Source: Alphaproteobacteria bacterium (lineage in GTDB: Bacteria > Pseudomonadota > Alphaproteobacteria > Geminicoccales > Geminicoccaceae). Taken from it: DNA of 64,000 nt. Both the position numbers and the translations under genes were made by a program. Below are positions 28,015 to 38,772 of the stretch, piece by piece. The notes under the pieces are model-generated. The model did not search any database. It saw only the letters and a list, made by a program, of their open reading frames with translations, and was not told where the DNA came from. The stretch's first letter is position 1; each line of letters opens with the position of its first letter. The stretch lies in the NCBI GenBank assembly GCA_027045875.1, contig JALUAG010000023.1, forward strand, positions 1 through 64,000. Direction: 5' to 3'.

Positions 28015-29267
28015 AGCCTGGGACAGACGTGGCAGCCGGGCATCGGCAGGGCACAGTCGACGAGGCCGCAGGACACGGGGCGGCCGGTCAGGGCCAGCGA
28101 CAACCGCATCAGCCGCTGCCGGTCGCGCCCCTTGACGAGCAGCACGTCCTCCGGCTGCAGCAGGCCGGTGAGGATGTCGAACGCCTTTCGCCACTCCCGT
28201 CCGGCGTGGGTGAAAACGTCCGGCGAGAGGCCGGCCTGGCGCGCTCCGGAACGCAGGCTCAGGAAACTCTTGCGCGAGCCCACCATCACCACATGCGTGG
28301 CGATGCCGGCGAGACGGGCACCCAACGCACGGTAAAGGGGACCGATGCTGCCGGGCGGTTCGTGGATCTCGCCCATGACGACCAGGCGGCGCGCCGGGAT
28401 CTCCTCGAGGACGTCGAGGGCCGCGTGGATGGTCTCGATATTGCCCTTGTGCTCGTCGCCCAGCAGCCAGCTTCCCTGCGGCAGTCGTGTGAGGCGCAGC
28501 CGGCCCGGAGTGGGTTCCAGCCTTTCGATACCGGCCACCGCCTCGCGCCGATCCTGGCCGAGACGGTGGGCGACGGCCAGTGCCGCGAGGACGGGATAGG
28601 CGGCGATCCGCCCCAGAAGCCGGGTCCGGACGGTCACCCGCTCCCCGAAGAGGTCGATCTCGAGCCGCGTTCCGTACGGCCAGTCGAGCCGGCGGTCGAG
28701 CAGTCGGACGTCGTTGTCCGCGCCGAACCCGAAGGTGACGACGACGCCGGGCACGTGCCGCGCCATCGCCCGGACGTGGGGATCGTCGCCGTTGAGGAAG
28801 GCGACGCCGTCCGGGCGCATGCGGGCGAAGATCCGTGCCTTCTCCTCCCGGATGCCCTCCTGGTCGCCGAGGCTGCGAGCGTGTTCGGTGCCGATCGAGG
28901 TCACCACCACGATGTCGGGCCGGATCGCCCTCGCATGGCGGATCATCTGGCCCTTGCGTCCGATGCCCACCTCCAGCGCGAGCGGCTTGCGGCTCGCGCC
29001 CCGGAGCAGGAGGTCGAGGGCCGGTCCGGCGAAGGCGTTGCCGAAGCGGGGGCGGGGAAGACCGAGGGCGGCCGCGATGGCCGCGGTCGTCGTCGTCTTG
29101 CCGTAGGAGCCGACGACGGCGATCACCGGTTTGCGCCTCGCCAGCGTCGCCCGCGCGAGACGGCTCGCCGCGCCGATCACCGGCCAGCCTCGCTGGAGGC
29201 CGAATCGGCGGAGGCGCCGCACCGGGGGCGAAAAGGCGGTGGCGCCCGTTCCCGACCCGCCCGTCAT
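28011..29267 (-). CDS. MurF-like ligase lacking the N-terminal domain (copy B)
   Basis: This 418-residue ATP-dependent ligase of the Mur superfamily has Walker A VVGSYGKTTTTAA near residue 50, IGTEHARSLGDQEGIREEKARIF (central-domain acids and Lys), LNGDDPHV, the MurF-type DEHKGNIETIHAALDVLEEIP, and the C-terminal DVLLVKGRDRQRLMRL. The roughly 80-residue UDP-binding domain of true MurF is absent, so the acceptor is unlikely to be UDP-MurNAc tripeptide. The last 20 residues carry C-x4-C-x6-C-x2-C-PRL, shared with copy A. Its ATG overlaps the copy A stop. The substrate is unknown; peptide-type bond formation is inferred. Confidence 0.75.
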   Translation of the reverse strand: MTGGSGTGATAFSPPVRRLRRFGLQRGWPVIGAASRLARATLARRKPVIAVVGSYGKTTTTAAIAAALGLPRPRFGNAFAGPALDLLLRGASRKPLALEVGIGRKGQMIRHARAIRPDIVVVTSIGTEHARSLGDQEGIREEKARIFARMRPDGVAFLNGDDPHVRAMARHVPGVVVTFGFGADNDVRLLDRRLDWPYGTRLEIDLFGERVTVRTRLLGRIAAYPVLAALAVAHRLGQDRREAVAGIERLEPTPGRLRLTRLPQGSWLLGDEHKGNIETIHAALDVLEEIPARRLVVMGEIHEPPGSIGPLYRALGARLAGIATHVVMVGSRKSFLSLRSGARQAGLSPDVFTHAGREWRKAFDILTGLLQPEDVLLVKGRDRQRLMRLSLALTGRPVSCGLVDCALPMPGCHVCPRL

Positions 29268-30550
29268 GGGCCGGTGTCCTCCCGATCGAGCCGAGGGCAA
29301 CCGTCGCAGTGACCGTCCCGCAGCCGACAGCTCCGTTGCCCGCAGCGCACGACACGGCCCGTGAGGGCCAGCGACGCCCGCGCGAGACACTGCTCGTTGC
29401 GCCCCTTGACCAGTACCACGTCGCCGGGTCCGAGATCCTCGGCGATGGCGGCCACCGCGCGTCGCCAGTCGTTGCCGGCGAACAGGAAGCGCGCCGCATC
29501 GTAGCCCGTCCTGCGGGCACCGGAGACGAGGCGCTGGCGCAGGGAACGAGAGCCGACCACGACGATCCGGTCGCAGACGGCGGCCAGACGGGCGCCCACC
29601 CGCCAGTAGACGGGGCCGTGGGGCTGCGGAGGCTCGGCGATATCGCCCATGATGGCGAGCCGCCGCCCGGGAATCTCCTCGAGGAGATCGAGAGCGGCGT
29701 CGATGGTCTCGAGGTTGGAGCGGAATTCGTCGCGCAGCAGCCAGGCTCCGGAAGGCAGGCCGACGACTTGGAGCCGCATCGGCGCGGGCGTCACGGCGGC
29801 CAGCCGCGCGGCGGCCTCCTCGAGTGGCTCGTCGAGGGCGTGGGCGACCGCGAGCGCCGCCAGGGCGGCGTAGGCCATCCTGCGGCCGAACAGGCGTGTC
29901 CGCACCTCGATCCTACGCCCGCCGATGTGCACGCGCAGACGGGTGCCGTGCGGCCAATCCAGCGTCTCCGAGAGCGCGCGGACGTCCGCCTCCGGCGCGA
30001 CGCCGTAGGTGACCACGCGACCGGGCACCCGGTCGGCGGTGGCCATCACTTCCCGGTCGTCGGCGTTGAGCACGGCGACGCCGCCGGGACGCAGATGCGC
30101 GAGCAGCAGGCTCTTCTCGGCCGCCGTGTCGGCGAGCTCGCGAAAGCTCCGGCAGTGGGAGGGCCCCACTGCGGTGAACACTGCGACGTCGGGCCTCAGC
30201 AGCCCGGCGATGCGGGCCATCTGCCCGGGACCGTCGATGCCCGTCTCGACGACGGCACGCGTCTGCCACGGGCGGATCCGCAGCAGATCGAGAAGGAGGT
30301 TCGGAAAGGCGTTGTCCCCCGAGGGACGGCGCGGCAGGCCCAGGGCGGCGGCGATGCAGGCGGCAGTCGTCGTCTTGCCGACCGATCCGGTGAGCGCGAC
30401 CAGCGTCACCCGAGCCAGGAGGGCGTTCCGATGCGTGCGGGCGAGGGGCACCATCCACGGCACCGTCCGCGGCAGCAGGGCCCGCAGGATCCGCCGCGCG
30501 AGCGGCACCGGGTGACCGACCCGAACGAGCGGCCGGTGCGCCGCCATCAT
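29264..30550 (-). CDS. MurF-like ligase lacking the N-terminal domain (copy A)
   Basis: The 428-residue paralogue of copy B is translated first. Walker A is LTGSVGKTTTAACIAAALG near residue 54. Then come AVGPSHCRSFRELADTAAEKS, LNADDREVM, RDEFRSNLETIDAALDLLEEIP and GDVVLVKGRNEQCLARASLAL. As in copy B, the MurF N-terminal domain is replaced by a short basic/hydrophobic leader. Near the C-terminus CGQRSCRLRDGHCDGCPRL repeats the four-cysteine pattern of copy B, followed by 7 extra residues. The two genes overlap by 4 bases and may act in sequence or as a heteromer. The cysteines could hold zinc or an iron-sulfur cluster; this is inference. Confidence 0.75.
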   Translation of the reverse strand: MMAAHRPLVRVGHPVPLARRILRALLPRTVPWMVPLARTHRNALLARVTLVALTGSVGKTTTAACIAAALGLPRRPSGDNAFPNLLLDLLRIRPWQTRAVVETGIDGPGQMARIAGLLRPDVAVFTAVGPSHCRSFRELADTAAEKSLLLAHLRPGGVAVLNADDREVMATADRVPGRVVTYGVAPEADVRALSETLDWPHGTRLRVHIGGRRIEVRTRLFGRRMAYAALAALAVAHALDEPLEEAAARLAAVTPAPMRLQVVGLPSGAWLLRDEFRSNLETIDAALDLLEEIPGRRLAIMGDIAEPPQPHGPVYWRVGARLAAVCDRIVVVGSRSLRQRLVSGARRTGYDAARFLFAGNDWRRAVAAIAEDLGPGDVVLVKGRNEQCLARASLALTGRVVRCGQRSCRLRDGHCDGCPRLDREDTGP

Positions 30551-30674
30551 GGTTCCGGCGTCCTCTTCGGTGGCATCGGGACGATGGCGAGACTAGCGAC
30601 GAGCCACGCCGGAAACCACGGCGGCCGACGCGCGAAGGCGGTATCCCCCTATGTCCGCGAAGGGGATCCGCGCC

Positions 30675-31979
30675 TCAGTAGGCGAGCGCGTAGCTGGCGC
30701 ACCGTTCCGCCGGATCGAGGGGCGCCATGAGCTCGTCCTCGAACCGCTTGTGGGCGAGATAGACCCGGTGCAGGGTCTCGCCCATGGCGGCGGCGAGCTC
30801 GGCATCCTTCTCGAGCTCCGAGAGCGCGTCGGCGAGGGAGGTGGGCAGGCGGCGCAGATCGAGGGCCGCCCGTTCCCGCTCGCTCATCTCCTCGGGATCG
30901 GAGGTGGTGAGCGGCGGCGCGTCCAGCTTCTGCCGCAGCCCCCAGACCCCGGCCCAGACGAGCCCGCCCAGCACGAGATAGGGGCTCGCCGCCGCATCCG
31001 CCGCTCGATACTCGAAATGCAGCGCCGTCTCCTCGGTCCCCGGACGGAAGACCGGGCAGATCCGCACCGCCGCCTCGCGGTCGCGCACCCCCACGTTGGT
31101 GTAGGACGCGCTCCAGCGATGGGGCACGAGGCGCAGGTAGCTGATGGTCGAGGCGGCGGTGAGGGCGCAGAGCGCCGGCAGCTTGCGCCGGATCCCTTCG
31201 AGGAAGGCGGCGGCGGTCGGCGAAAGGCCGGCCGGTCCCTGCGGATCGTGGTTGACGGGGCTGCCGGCGCGGTCGGTGAGGCTGAAATGGACGTGGACGC
31301 CGTTGCCCACCGCGTCGGGCCGCAGCAGCGGCGTGAAGGTGGCGCGGAAACCGAGACGGTCGGCCACGCCGCGTGCCACCTCCCGCAGCATGATGGCGCG
31401 ATCGGCGGCGACGAGGCCCGGCGCGTGGCGCATCGTCACCTCGTACTGGCTCGGCCCGTATTCGGGCATGAAGGTGTCGGGTTCGAGGCCGGCCTCGCGC
31501 ATGGCGGCGGTGAATACTTCGGCGAACGGCCCCTGGCGTCGGAAAGCGTCGAGGTTGTAGGGGCTGTTGGGACGCTCCTCGACCCCCTGGAGGGCGAACT
31601 CGTGTTCGAAGGAAGCGACGAGACCGAACCCCTCGGCCTCGAGGGCGGCGAGCCCTCGCTTCAGGAAATCGCGGAGGCAGCATTCCCAGGGATTGCCGTC
31701 GAGCCGCATGATGTCCGAGAGGACGAAGTGCTGCACCGGCCCGTCGGCGTCGACGGCGAGGCGCACGGCGGTCGCCGGCACCGGGCGCAGGTACAGATCC
31801 TCGCGCGATCCCCAGGGCGAGGGGGCGATCGGGCCGTGGGCGGTGATCATGATGTTGGTGGGGGTCCAGCCGACGCCGACCTCGCGCCGTTTCTCGAAGT
31901 CGCGGACCGGCACCGCCTTGCCCCGCAGCTGGCCGGCGATGTCGCTGGTGCAGATCATGACGAGTTCTTCGCGTCGCAC
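30675..31979 (-). CDS. Glutamine-synthetase-family ligase
   Basis: The 434-residue product has a GlnA fold with the catalytic acids in ASFEHEFAL near residue 123, MPEYGPSQYEVTMRHAPG near 170-190, GNGVHVHFSL near 226, and RLVPHRWSASYTNVGVRDREAA near 285. Divergence from classic GlnA is strong, as in gamma-glutamyl-polyamine or gamma-glutamyl-amide synthetases. It lies 24 bases downstream of the RpiR-type regulator on the same strand. Probable ATP-dependent gamma-glutamylation of an amine within the nitrogen-compound locus is inferred. ATG 31979 is used; a second ATG seven codons in is possible. Confidence 0.82.
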   Translation of the reverse strand: MRREELVMICTSDIAGQLRGKAVPVRDFEKRREVGVGWTPTNIMITAHGPIAPSPWGSREDLYLRPVPATAVRLAVDADGPVQHFVLSDIMRLDGNPWECCLRDFLKRGLAALEAEGFGLVASFEHEFALQGVEERPNSPYNLDAFRRQGPFAEVFTAAMREAGLEPDTFMPEYGPSQYEVTMRHAPGLVAADRAIMLREVARGVADRLGFRATFTPLLRPDAVGNGVHVHFSLTDRAGSPVNHDPQGPAGLSPTAAAFLEGIRRKLPALCALTAASTISYLRLVPHRWSASYTNVGVRDREAAVRICPVFRPGTEETALHFEYRAADAAASPYLVLGGLVWAGVWGLRQKLDAPPLTTSDPEEMSERERAALDLRRLPTSLADALSELEKDAELAAAMGETLHRVYLAHKRFEDELMAPLDPAERCASYALAY

Positions 31980-32003
31980 GGCTCGATCTCCCCGATCGTT
32001 CGG

Positions 32004-32885
32004 TCAGCTCCTGCCGTTCTCGGCCGGGGCCGGGCGGAACGGCCGACGCAGCTCCTCCTGCGCCTCGATGCGGCTGCGTGCCCGATCGCCGAGGCGTCGG
32101 GCGAGGGCGCCGACGAGCGCCTCCACGACGGCCATCGCCGGCGCCAGACTGTCGTAGATCGAGGGGGAAGCGACCGGGACCGGCAGCAGGTGAGCGGCCA
32201 CCCGCTCGATCGCCGAATGCCAGGGATCGGTGACCAGCACGACCCGCGCTCCCCTTCTCGCCGCATGTTCGGCGAAGGTCAGGACATCCGGCTGGTAGCG
32301 GCGGAAGTCGAAGCAGACAAGCACCGTCCGCCGGCCGATGTCGAGCAGATGGTCGGCCCATTTCTGCGTCTGCCCGTCGACCAGCACCACCTGGGGCCGG
32401 ACGCCGCGCAGCAGATCGGCCATGTAGCCGGCCAGCCGGCCGCTGTAGCGGCCGCCGAGGAGGTAGACCGTCCGGCGGGTATCGGCGAGGAGCCCCACCA
32501 CGGCCTCGATCTCGCTGGCCACCACCAGCGATTCGGCTTCCGCGAGCGCAGCGCGGATTTCGGCCAGATGACGGCGCACGAGGGCCGCGTCGCCGCCCGC
32601 CGGCACATCGTCACCCGCGCGATAGCGGGTGAGGGGCGACTGCAGCGTGGCGGCGAGCTGTTCGCGCAGCTCGCCCTGAAAGGCATTGTAGGAGGGAAAG
32701 CCCAGCTTGCCCGTGAAGCGCAGCACGCTCGCGGTGCTCACGCCGGCCCGCCGGGCCAGCGCCTGGACCGTCTCGAGGCCCGCCAGCGGATAGCGCCCGA
32801 GCAGCACGTGTGCCACCCGTCTTTCCGCCTTGGTCAGTTCGGGAAGCCGCGCGCGGATGCGCTCGGCCAAGGTCGTCCGCGTCAA
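32004..32885 (-). CDS. MurR/RpiR-family transcriptional regulator
   Basis: This 293-residue regulator has an N-terminal RpiR helix-turn-helix (LTKAERRVAHVLLGRYP; ALARRAGVSTASVLRFTGKLGF, residues 17-65). A C-terminal SIS domain contains TVYLLGGRYSGRLAGYMADLL near 140 and ARVVLVTDPWHS. SIS domains usually sense phosphorylated sugars or small ligands. It is divergent from the Liv-type binding-protein gene and upstream of the glutamine-synthetase-like gene. A palindrome overlapping its own promoter suggests autoregulation and control of the nitrogen-compound locus. Confidence 0.85.
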   Translation of the reverse strand: MTRTTLAERIRARLPELTKAERRVAHVLLGRYPLAGLETVQALARRAGVSTASVLRFTGKLGFPSYNAFQGELREQLAATLQSPLTRYRAGDDVPAGGDAALVRRHLAEIRAALAEAESLVVASEIEAVVGLLADTRRTVYLLGGRYSGRLAGYMADLLRGVRPQVVLVDGQTQKWADHLLDIGRRTVLVCFDFRRYQPDVLTFAEHAARRGARVVLVTDPWHSAIERVAAHLLPVPVASPSIYDSLAPAMAVVEALVGALARRLGDRARSRIEAQEELRRPFRPAPAENGRS

Positions 32886-32917
32886 GATCCCGTCCTCGGC
32901 AGGTCGCCGCGGTCTGA

Positions 32918-32945
32918 ACTAAATGATACATTTTCGCCCGGTCAA
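32918..32945 (-). promoter_or_regulatory. Predicted promoter of the RpiR-type regulator gene
   Basis: On the reverse strand TTGACC (32945-32940), 16 bases, then TTTAGT (32923-32918, four of six consensus bases). It sits 33 bases before the regulator start and encloses the AAATG-ATA-CATTT palindrome. Confidence 0.5.
32921..32933. promoter_or_regulatory. Palindrome AAATG-ATA-CATTT, candidate RpiR operator
   Basis: A perfect 5-base inverted repeat with a 3-base centre lies inside the spacer and -10 of the regulator promoter, in the 171-base divergent region. It is an AT-rich island in very GC-rich surroundings. Position and symmetry fit an autorepressor site. Confidence 0.5.
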
Positions 32946-32965
32946 CCCGACTGTGTTCGATTTTG

Positions 32966-32994
32966 TTGACGCGATCGGCCGCCTCCGCTTCAAT
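32966..32994 (+). promoter_or_regulatory. Predicted sigma-70 promoter of the Liv-type binding-protein gene
   Basis: TTGACG (five of six), exactly 17 bases, then TTCAAT (four of six), ending 62 bases before the ATG at 33057. It is one of the best promoter matches in the window. Confidence 0.6.
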
Positions 32995-33056
32995 GTGTGC
33001 ATCAGACCGAGAACGACAGTGCCCTCGAGGCACGGCCTCGAGACAGGGAGAGCCCG

Positions 33057-34211
<1,155 letters not shown>

Positions 34212-34237
34212 GATCGTTCGTCGTCATCGGGGAGGCT

Positions 34238-34270
34238 AGGAGGAGGGCCGCGGCCCTCCTCTTTTCTTTT
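34238..34270 (+). terminator. Intrinsic terminator after the Liv-type binding-protein gene
   Basis: The perfect 20-base palindrome AGGAGGGCCGCGGCCCTCCT (34241-34260), extended by a flanking G-C pair, is followed by TTTTCTTTT. It lies 26 bases after the stop. It is the clearest terminator in the window and lies inside the extended 3' end of the convergent acyltransferase-like frame. Confidence 0.85.
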
Positions 34271-35200
34271 CGAGCTTTTCGAGCCCAGGCCGTGCGCGCG
34301 ATGCTCCGCATCGCCCCCCTCGGGGCCCAGCAGCGGGTGCATCCAGTGGAACTGATCGGGCACGCGGCGCACGCGTGCTTCCAGCCGCCGGGCGAGTTCG
34401 GCCGCCACCGCCGGGGCGTCCCGCTCCCTTCCGAGCGGCGGCAGTGGCGCGTCGATCTCCACCACGAACCGCTCCCCCTCGCGCCAGCAATGGACGGGAA
34501 GCACCGGACAATCCGCCTTCCGGGCGAGCCGGAGGGGCCCCACGGGCAGGCGTAGCACGCCACGGGCGAACGGGGTGGCGACCAAGTGATCGGCCGTCGA
34601 GGCCAGCAGGATGGCGACGGGACGATTGTACCCGAGCTCGTGCAGCAGCCGCCGCAGCGAGACGAGGGGCGAGTGCGATCGACCGATCACCACGCGCTCG
34701 CGCAGGAACCGGTTCTCCGCCCGGACCCGAACCCGGTTCAGCAGAGCCGAGCCGACCCGCGTCGTCGAATAACCATGGGTCCAGCGCGACAGGGCGACCG
34801 TGGCCAGACCTTCGCGCCAGGTGGCGAGGGCGGGAACGAGCGGCGCGTAGAGAAAGGGCATGGCCCACAGCAGGACGCCGCGACCGCGGGCGAGAGCAGC
34901 GTGGATGCGGTGGGCGCCGCGCAGCTCCGTGCGGATACCCGGCGGTCGGCCCAGGGCCGAGCGGAGCACCAGGAGCTCGTAGCCGAGACGGTGACGGTTC
35001 CAGCGCACCAGGAAGGGCTCGAAGTCGCGGCCGGCGAGCGCCGGTGGGAGGATGGCCCGCATGCGGGCGAGGCCCCGTGCATAGCCGGCCGACGGCGTAC
35101 CCACCTTGCGGCGGGCGAGACGATCCAGCAGGGGTTCCCGCCAGGCGGCGGGCAGTGCCAGTAGCCCGAGGCCGGCGACCATCCGGGCCGACGACCGCCG

Positions 35201-35866
35201 TCTCCCCGCGCCGTCTACACGAGCGCGGAAAGCCTCGACCCGCTCGTCCGGAAGGCGATCCAGGAGATGTTCCGGGCGCCGGTGTTCGACGTCTACGGCA
35301 TGACCGAAACGGGGCCGCTGGCGTGGCAGTGCGCGCCGGGCGGCCCCTACCATCTCGCGGAGGACACGACCATCGTCGAACTGGTGCCTTCGCCGGTTCC
35401 CGGTCGGGCGCGTCTCGTGGTCACGCCGCTGTGGCGGAGGGTGATGCCGCTCGTCCGTTACGACACCGGCGACCTGGCGGTCGCGGGTGACCGTGGGCGG
35501 TGCGCCTGCGGCTCTCCGTTCGCCACCATCGCCCGCGTCGAGGGGCGGGTCGTCGACTGTCTTCGGTTGCCGGACGGGGAAAGCCTGTCGCCCTACGCGA
35601 TCACGCTGGCGCTCGAGGAGGTGAAGGGCATCGCCCGCTACCGCGTGATCCAGGAGAGCCCGACGGCATTCCTGGTCGAGATCGAACCCGAGAGGCGTGC
35701 CGAAGATGCGATCACGGAGGCGGTCCGGCGCGTGCTGGGCGGGGTCCTCGGCTCCGGCGTGACGATCCGGGTCGCGTTCCGCGACAGCCTCGAGCCGCCC
35801 GCGGGTCGCAAGTTCAAGGTGGTCGAAAACCGGCTCCGGGAGGCGGAGCGGCTTTGCGTATCCTGA
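35201..35866 (+). pseudogene. 3' part of a PaaK/CapK-like adenylate-forming ligase
   Basis: The frame is clearly PaaK-like from AVYTSAESLDPLVRK (about 35210), through DVYGMTETGPLAW, VRYDTGDLA and CACGSPF, to the C-terminal domain ending [16 protein letters not shown]. The N-terminal half, normally about 200 residues with the P-loop-like SSGTTG motif, is absent because the frame runs straight into the start of the reverse acyltransferase-like gene. The internal ATG at 35267 would give 199 residues without an ATP site. It overlaps the glycosyltransferase start. Loss of the 5' half by recombination or misassembly is inferred. Confidence 0.65.
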
Positions 35867-37101
35867 TGCTGACCTGCGAGTATCCGCCCATCGGCGGCGG
35901 GGCGGCCACCGTGTGCCGCTTCCTGGGGCGTGCCCTGGTGCGGCTCGGCCACGAGGTGGACGTCGTCACCGCGGGCATGAAGGATCTGCCCGCCGAGGAG
36001 AACGACGACGGGGTACGGGTGCTGCGTACGGGCGGCTACCGCCGCATGCGGCACTACAGCACGGTGCTCGAGCAGGCGACGTTCCTCCATCCCACCTACA
36101 GAACGGCGGCCCGTCTCCTGCGGCAGCGTCCCTACGACGTCATCCACGCCCATTTCGTGGTGCCGACCGGCTGGGTGGCCTGGCGTCTCGCCCGTCGTTT
36201 CGGAGTCCCGTTCGCCGTCACCGCCCACGGTTCCGACGTGCCGGGCTACAACCCCGACCGTTTCGCCTTCGTGCACCGTCTCCTCATGCCGGTCTGGTGC
36301 CGCGTGCTGCGGGAAGCCCGCTGGGTCACCAGTCCCTCGCGCTTTCTCGCCGATCTCCTGCACCGCCAGTGCCCGGTACCGGTGACGGTGATCGCCAACC
36401 CCTTCGCTTTCGACGCGCTGCCGCGCAGGCGGAGGCGCAAGATGATTCTCACCGTGTCGCGTCTGGTGCCGCGCAAGGGCGTGCAGTATCTCGTGGAGGC
36501 GATGCGCCGGCTACCACCCGACTGGGAGCTGGTGGTGACCGGCGACGGACCTTACCGGTCCGCGCTCGAACGCCAGGCGGCCGGTCTCCCGGTGCGTTTC
36601 ACGGGCTTCGTCTCCCACCGGGAGGTCGCCGAGCTCTACGCGCAGGCGGCGATCTTCGTACTTCCCTCGCTGGTCGAGAACTTCCCGATGGTGCTCCTCG
36701 AGGCGATGAACGCCGGTTGCGCCGTGGTCACCACCGATGCCTGCGGATGCGGCGAGCTGGCGGAGGGCGTGGGGGTGACGGTGCAGCCCGAGAACAGCGA
36801 GGAGCTGCATCGTGTGCTCGCCCGCCTGATCGCGGATCCGTCGGAACGGCGACGCCTCGGCGAGCTGGCCCGGGCGCGCGCCGCCCAGTTCACGCCCGAG
36901 CGGATCGCCGGTCGCTTCGTCGCGCTGCTCCGTGGCGGCGCCGCGGCGGAGCGGGTATCGCCCGCGGTGATCGCCGATGCACCGGTCGGCCGGCTCACCG
37001 CTGCTGCGTGCGCCAGTCGGGATGGATCCAGGGAGCGCGATCCTCGGGCGGCAGCGGTTCCCGGCCGCGAATGTGATCGCTCGCCTTCTCCCCGATCATG
37101 A
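35854..37101 (+). CDS. Family-4 glycosyltransferase (GT-B fold)
   Basis: This 415-residue frame starts at TTG, giving the family N-terminus (L/M)[30 protein letters not shown] 35866 would remove four conserved residues. Other marks are [42 protein letters not shown] and the E-x7-E motif in [21 protein letters not shown]. It transfers a nucleotide-sugar moiety onto a glycan or lipid acceptor; the acceptor is unknown. The last 40 or so residues are low-complexity and overlap the convergent betA by 107 bases, so the natural stop may have been lost. Confidence 0.8.
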   Translation: MRILMLTCEYPPIGGGAATVCRFLGRALVRLGHEVDVVTAGMKDLPAEENDDGVRVLRTGGYRRMRHYSTVLEQATFLHPTYRTAARLLRQRPYDVIHAHFVVPTGWVAWRLARRFGVPFAVTAHGSDVPGYNPDRFAFVHRLLMPVWCRVLREARWVTSPSRFLADLLHRQCPVPVTVIANPFAFDALPRRRRRKMILTVSRLVPRKGVQYLVEAMRRLPPDWELVVTGDGPYRSALERQAAGLPVRFTGFVSHREVAELYAQAAIFVLPSLVENFPMVLLEAMNAGCAVVTTDACGCGELAEGVGVTVQPENSEELHRVLARLIADPSERRRLGELARARAAQFTPERIAGRFVALLRGGAAAERVSPAVIADAPVGRLTAAACASRDGSRERDPRAAAVPGRECDRSPSPRS

Positions 37102-38671
37102 TCGATGGGGCGTTGAGGTTGCCGTTGGTGATGCGGGGGATGATCGAACTGTCGGCGACCCGCAGACCCTCGAGGCCGATCACCCGGCATTCGGGATCGA
37201 CCACCGCCTCGGGATCGCCGGGGTCGCCCATGCGGCAGGTGCCGCAGGGGTGGTAGGCGCTCTCCACCGCCTCGCGGACGAAGGCGTCGATCTCGGTGGG
37301 CGTGCGCACCTCGGGACCCGGCGCCAGTTCGCGACCGCGATAGGGGGCGAAGGCGGGCTGGGCGAAGATTTCCCGGCTGAGCTCGATGGCGATGCGGAAG
37401 TCGCGCCAGTCCTCGGCAGCCGACATGTAGTTGAAGCGGATCTCGGGCGGCGTCCGGGGATCGGCGGAGCGCACCCGAAGCCGCCCCCGCGAGGGCGAGC
37501 GCATGGGGCCGACGTGCACCTGGAAGCCGTGGGTCTCGGCAGGCGCCTTGCCGTCGTAGCGGATCGCCACCGGCAGGAAATGGAACTGGATGTCGGGATA
37601 TTCGACGCCGGCCCGGGAGCGCACGAAGGCGCAGGATTCGAAATGGTTGGTGGCGCCCGGCCCCCTCTTGGCGACCAGCCATTCGAGACCGATCCACGCC
37701 TTGGCGACGGGGTTCAGGTAGCGGTAGAGGCTGACCGGTTGCGTGCAGGCCATCTGCACGTAGATTTCGAGATGGTCGTGGAGGTTGGCGCCCACGCCGG
37801 GCAGGGGATGGACGGGCCGGATGTCCGCGGCCTCGAGGAGGGCCGGATCGCCGATCCCCGACCGCTGGAGGATGGCCGGCGAATTGATGGCGCCGGCCGC
37901 GAGCACGATCTCGCGGCGCGCCCGCAGGCGATGGGCGCGACCACGGCGGGTGACGGCGAGGCCCACCGCCCGGCCGTTCGCGATCTCGAGCCGGTGGACG
38001 AGGGTGCGGCTCCAGAGGGTCAGATTCGGGCGGCGCATGGCCGGGCGGAGATAGGCGTTGGCGGCCGACCAGCGACGCCCCTGCCAGACCGTCATCTCCA
38101 TCGGCCCGAAGCCCTCCTGGCGGTGGCCGTTGTAGTCCTCGGTCCTGCCGTAGCCGGCCTCGACCCCGGCCTCGATGAAGGCGCGCGACAGGGGATTGGC
38201 GAGCCGGCCGCGGGTGACGTGCAGGGGGCCGTCCGTTCCCCGCCACCCCGGTTCGCCGCCGTGGGCGTTCTCCATGCGTCGGAAATAGGGAAGCACGTGC
38301 GCGAAACTCCAGCCGGCGGCGCCCATCGCCTCCCAGGTGTCGAAATCGCGACCGTGACCGCGCACGTAGACCATGCCGTTGATGGAGGAGGAGCCACCGA
38401 TCACCTTGCCGCGGGGACATTGCAGACGGCGGCCGCCCAGCGCCGGCTCCGGCTCCGCCCGGTAGCCCCAGTCGTAGCAGCGCATGTTCATCGGATAGGA
38501 GAGGGCGGCCGGCATCTGGATGAGCGGCCCGCAATCCGTACCGCCGTATTCGAGCAGCAGCACGCGCACCGAGGGATCCTCGCTCAGCCGGCTGGCCAGC
38601 ACGCAGCCGGCGCTGCCGGCGCCGACGACGATGTAGTCGTATTCCGCCTGCGGATCGCTGCCGCTCGCCAT
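36995..38671 (-). CDS. betA: Choline dehydrogenase (GMC oxidoreductase)
   Basis: The 558-residue flavoprotein begins [22 protein letters not shown] (FAD-binding). It has the BetA-like [67 protein letters not shown] and the C-terminal [10 protein letters not shown] box. It oxidises choline to betaine aldehyde at the membrane, providing osmoprotectant. No betB, betI or transporter is adjacent, so a related alcohol remains possible. GGAGGGGAGGCGAGGA precedes the ATG. The 3' end overlaps the convergent glycosyltransferase frame. Confidence 0.85.
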   Translation of the reverse strand: MASGSDPQAEYDYIVVGAGSAGCVLASRLSEDPSVRVLLLEYGGTDCGPLIQMPAALSYPMNMRCYDWGYRAEPEPALGGRRLQCPRGKVIGGSSSINGMVYVRGHGRDFDTWEAMGAAGWSFAHVLPYFRRMENAHGGEPGWRGTDGPLHVTRGRLANPLSRAFIEAGVEAGYGRTEDYNGHRQEGFGPMEMTVWQGRRWSAANAYLRPAMRRPNLTLWSRTLVHRLEIANGRAVGLAVTRRGRAHRLRARREIVLAAGAINSPAILQRSGIGDPALLEAADIRPVHPLPGVGANLHDHLEIYVQMACTQPVSLYRYLNPVAKAWIGLEWLVAKRGPGATNHFESCAFVRSRAGVEYPDIQFHFLPVAIRYDGKAPAETHGFQVHVGPMRSPSRGRLRVRSADPRTPPEIRFNYMSAAEDWRDFRIAIELSREIFAQPAFAPYRGRELAPGPEVRTPTEIDAFVREAVESAYHPCGTCRMGDPGDPEAVVDPECRVIGLEGLRVADSSIIPRITNGNLNAPSIMIGEKASDHIRGREPLPPEDRAPWIHPDWRTQQR

Positions 38672-38772
38672 TCCTCGCCTCCCCTCCGAAGCCCCGGCCG
38701 CCGCGAATCCTCATACGCCGCCGACCCGCGCGCCGTATCACGCAGGCGACATCCAGTTGATATCCTGCGCCT

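Noticed and set aside
30551-30674. 124-base gap before the Mur-ligase pair
   Set aside because: Checked for RNA genes or a small coding frame; nothing convincing seen.
32997-33056. Upstream ATG extension of the Liv-type binding protein
   Set aside because: Would add 20 polar residues before the signal peptide and starts just 3 bases after the predicted -10 box, leaving no transcribed leader; the ATG at 33057 has a good ribosome site.
34375-35490. 371-residue forward frame in the acyltransferase region
   Set aside because: Low-complexity Arg/Pro/Gly translation, antisense to the acyltransferase-like gene, no PaaK similarity in that frame.
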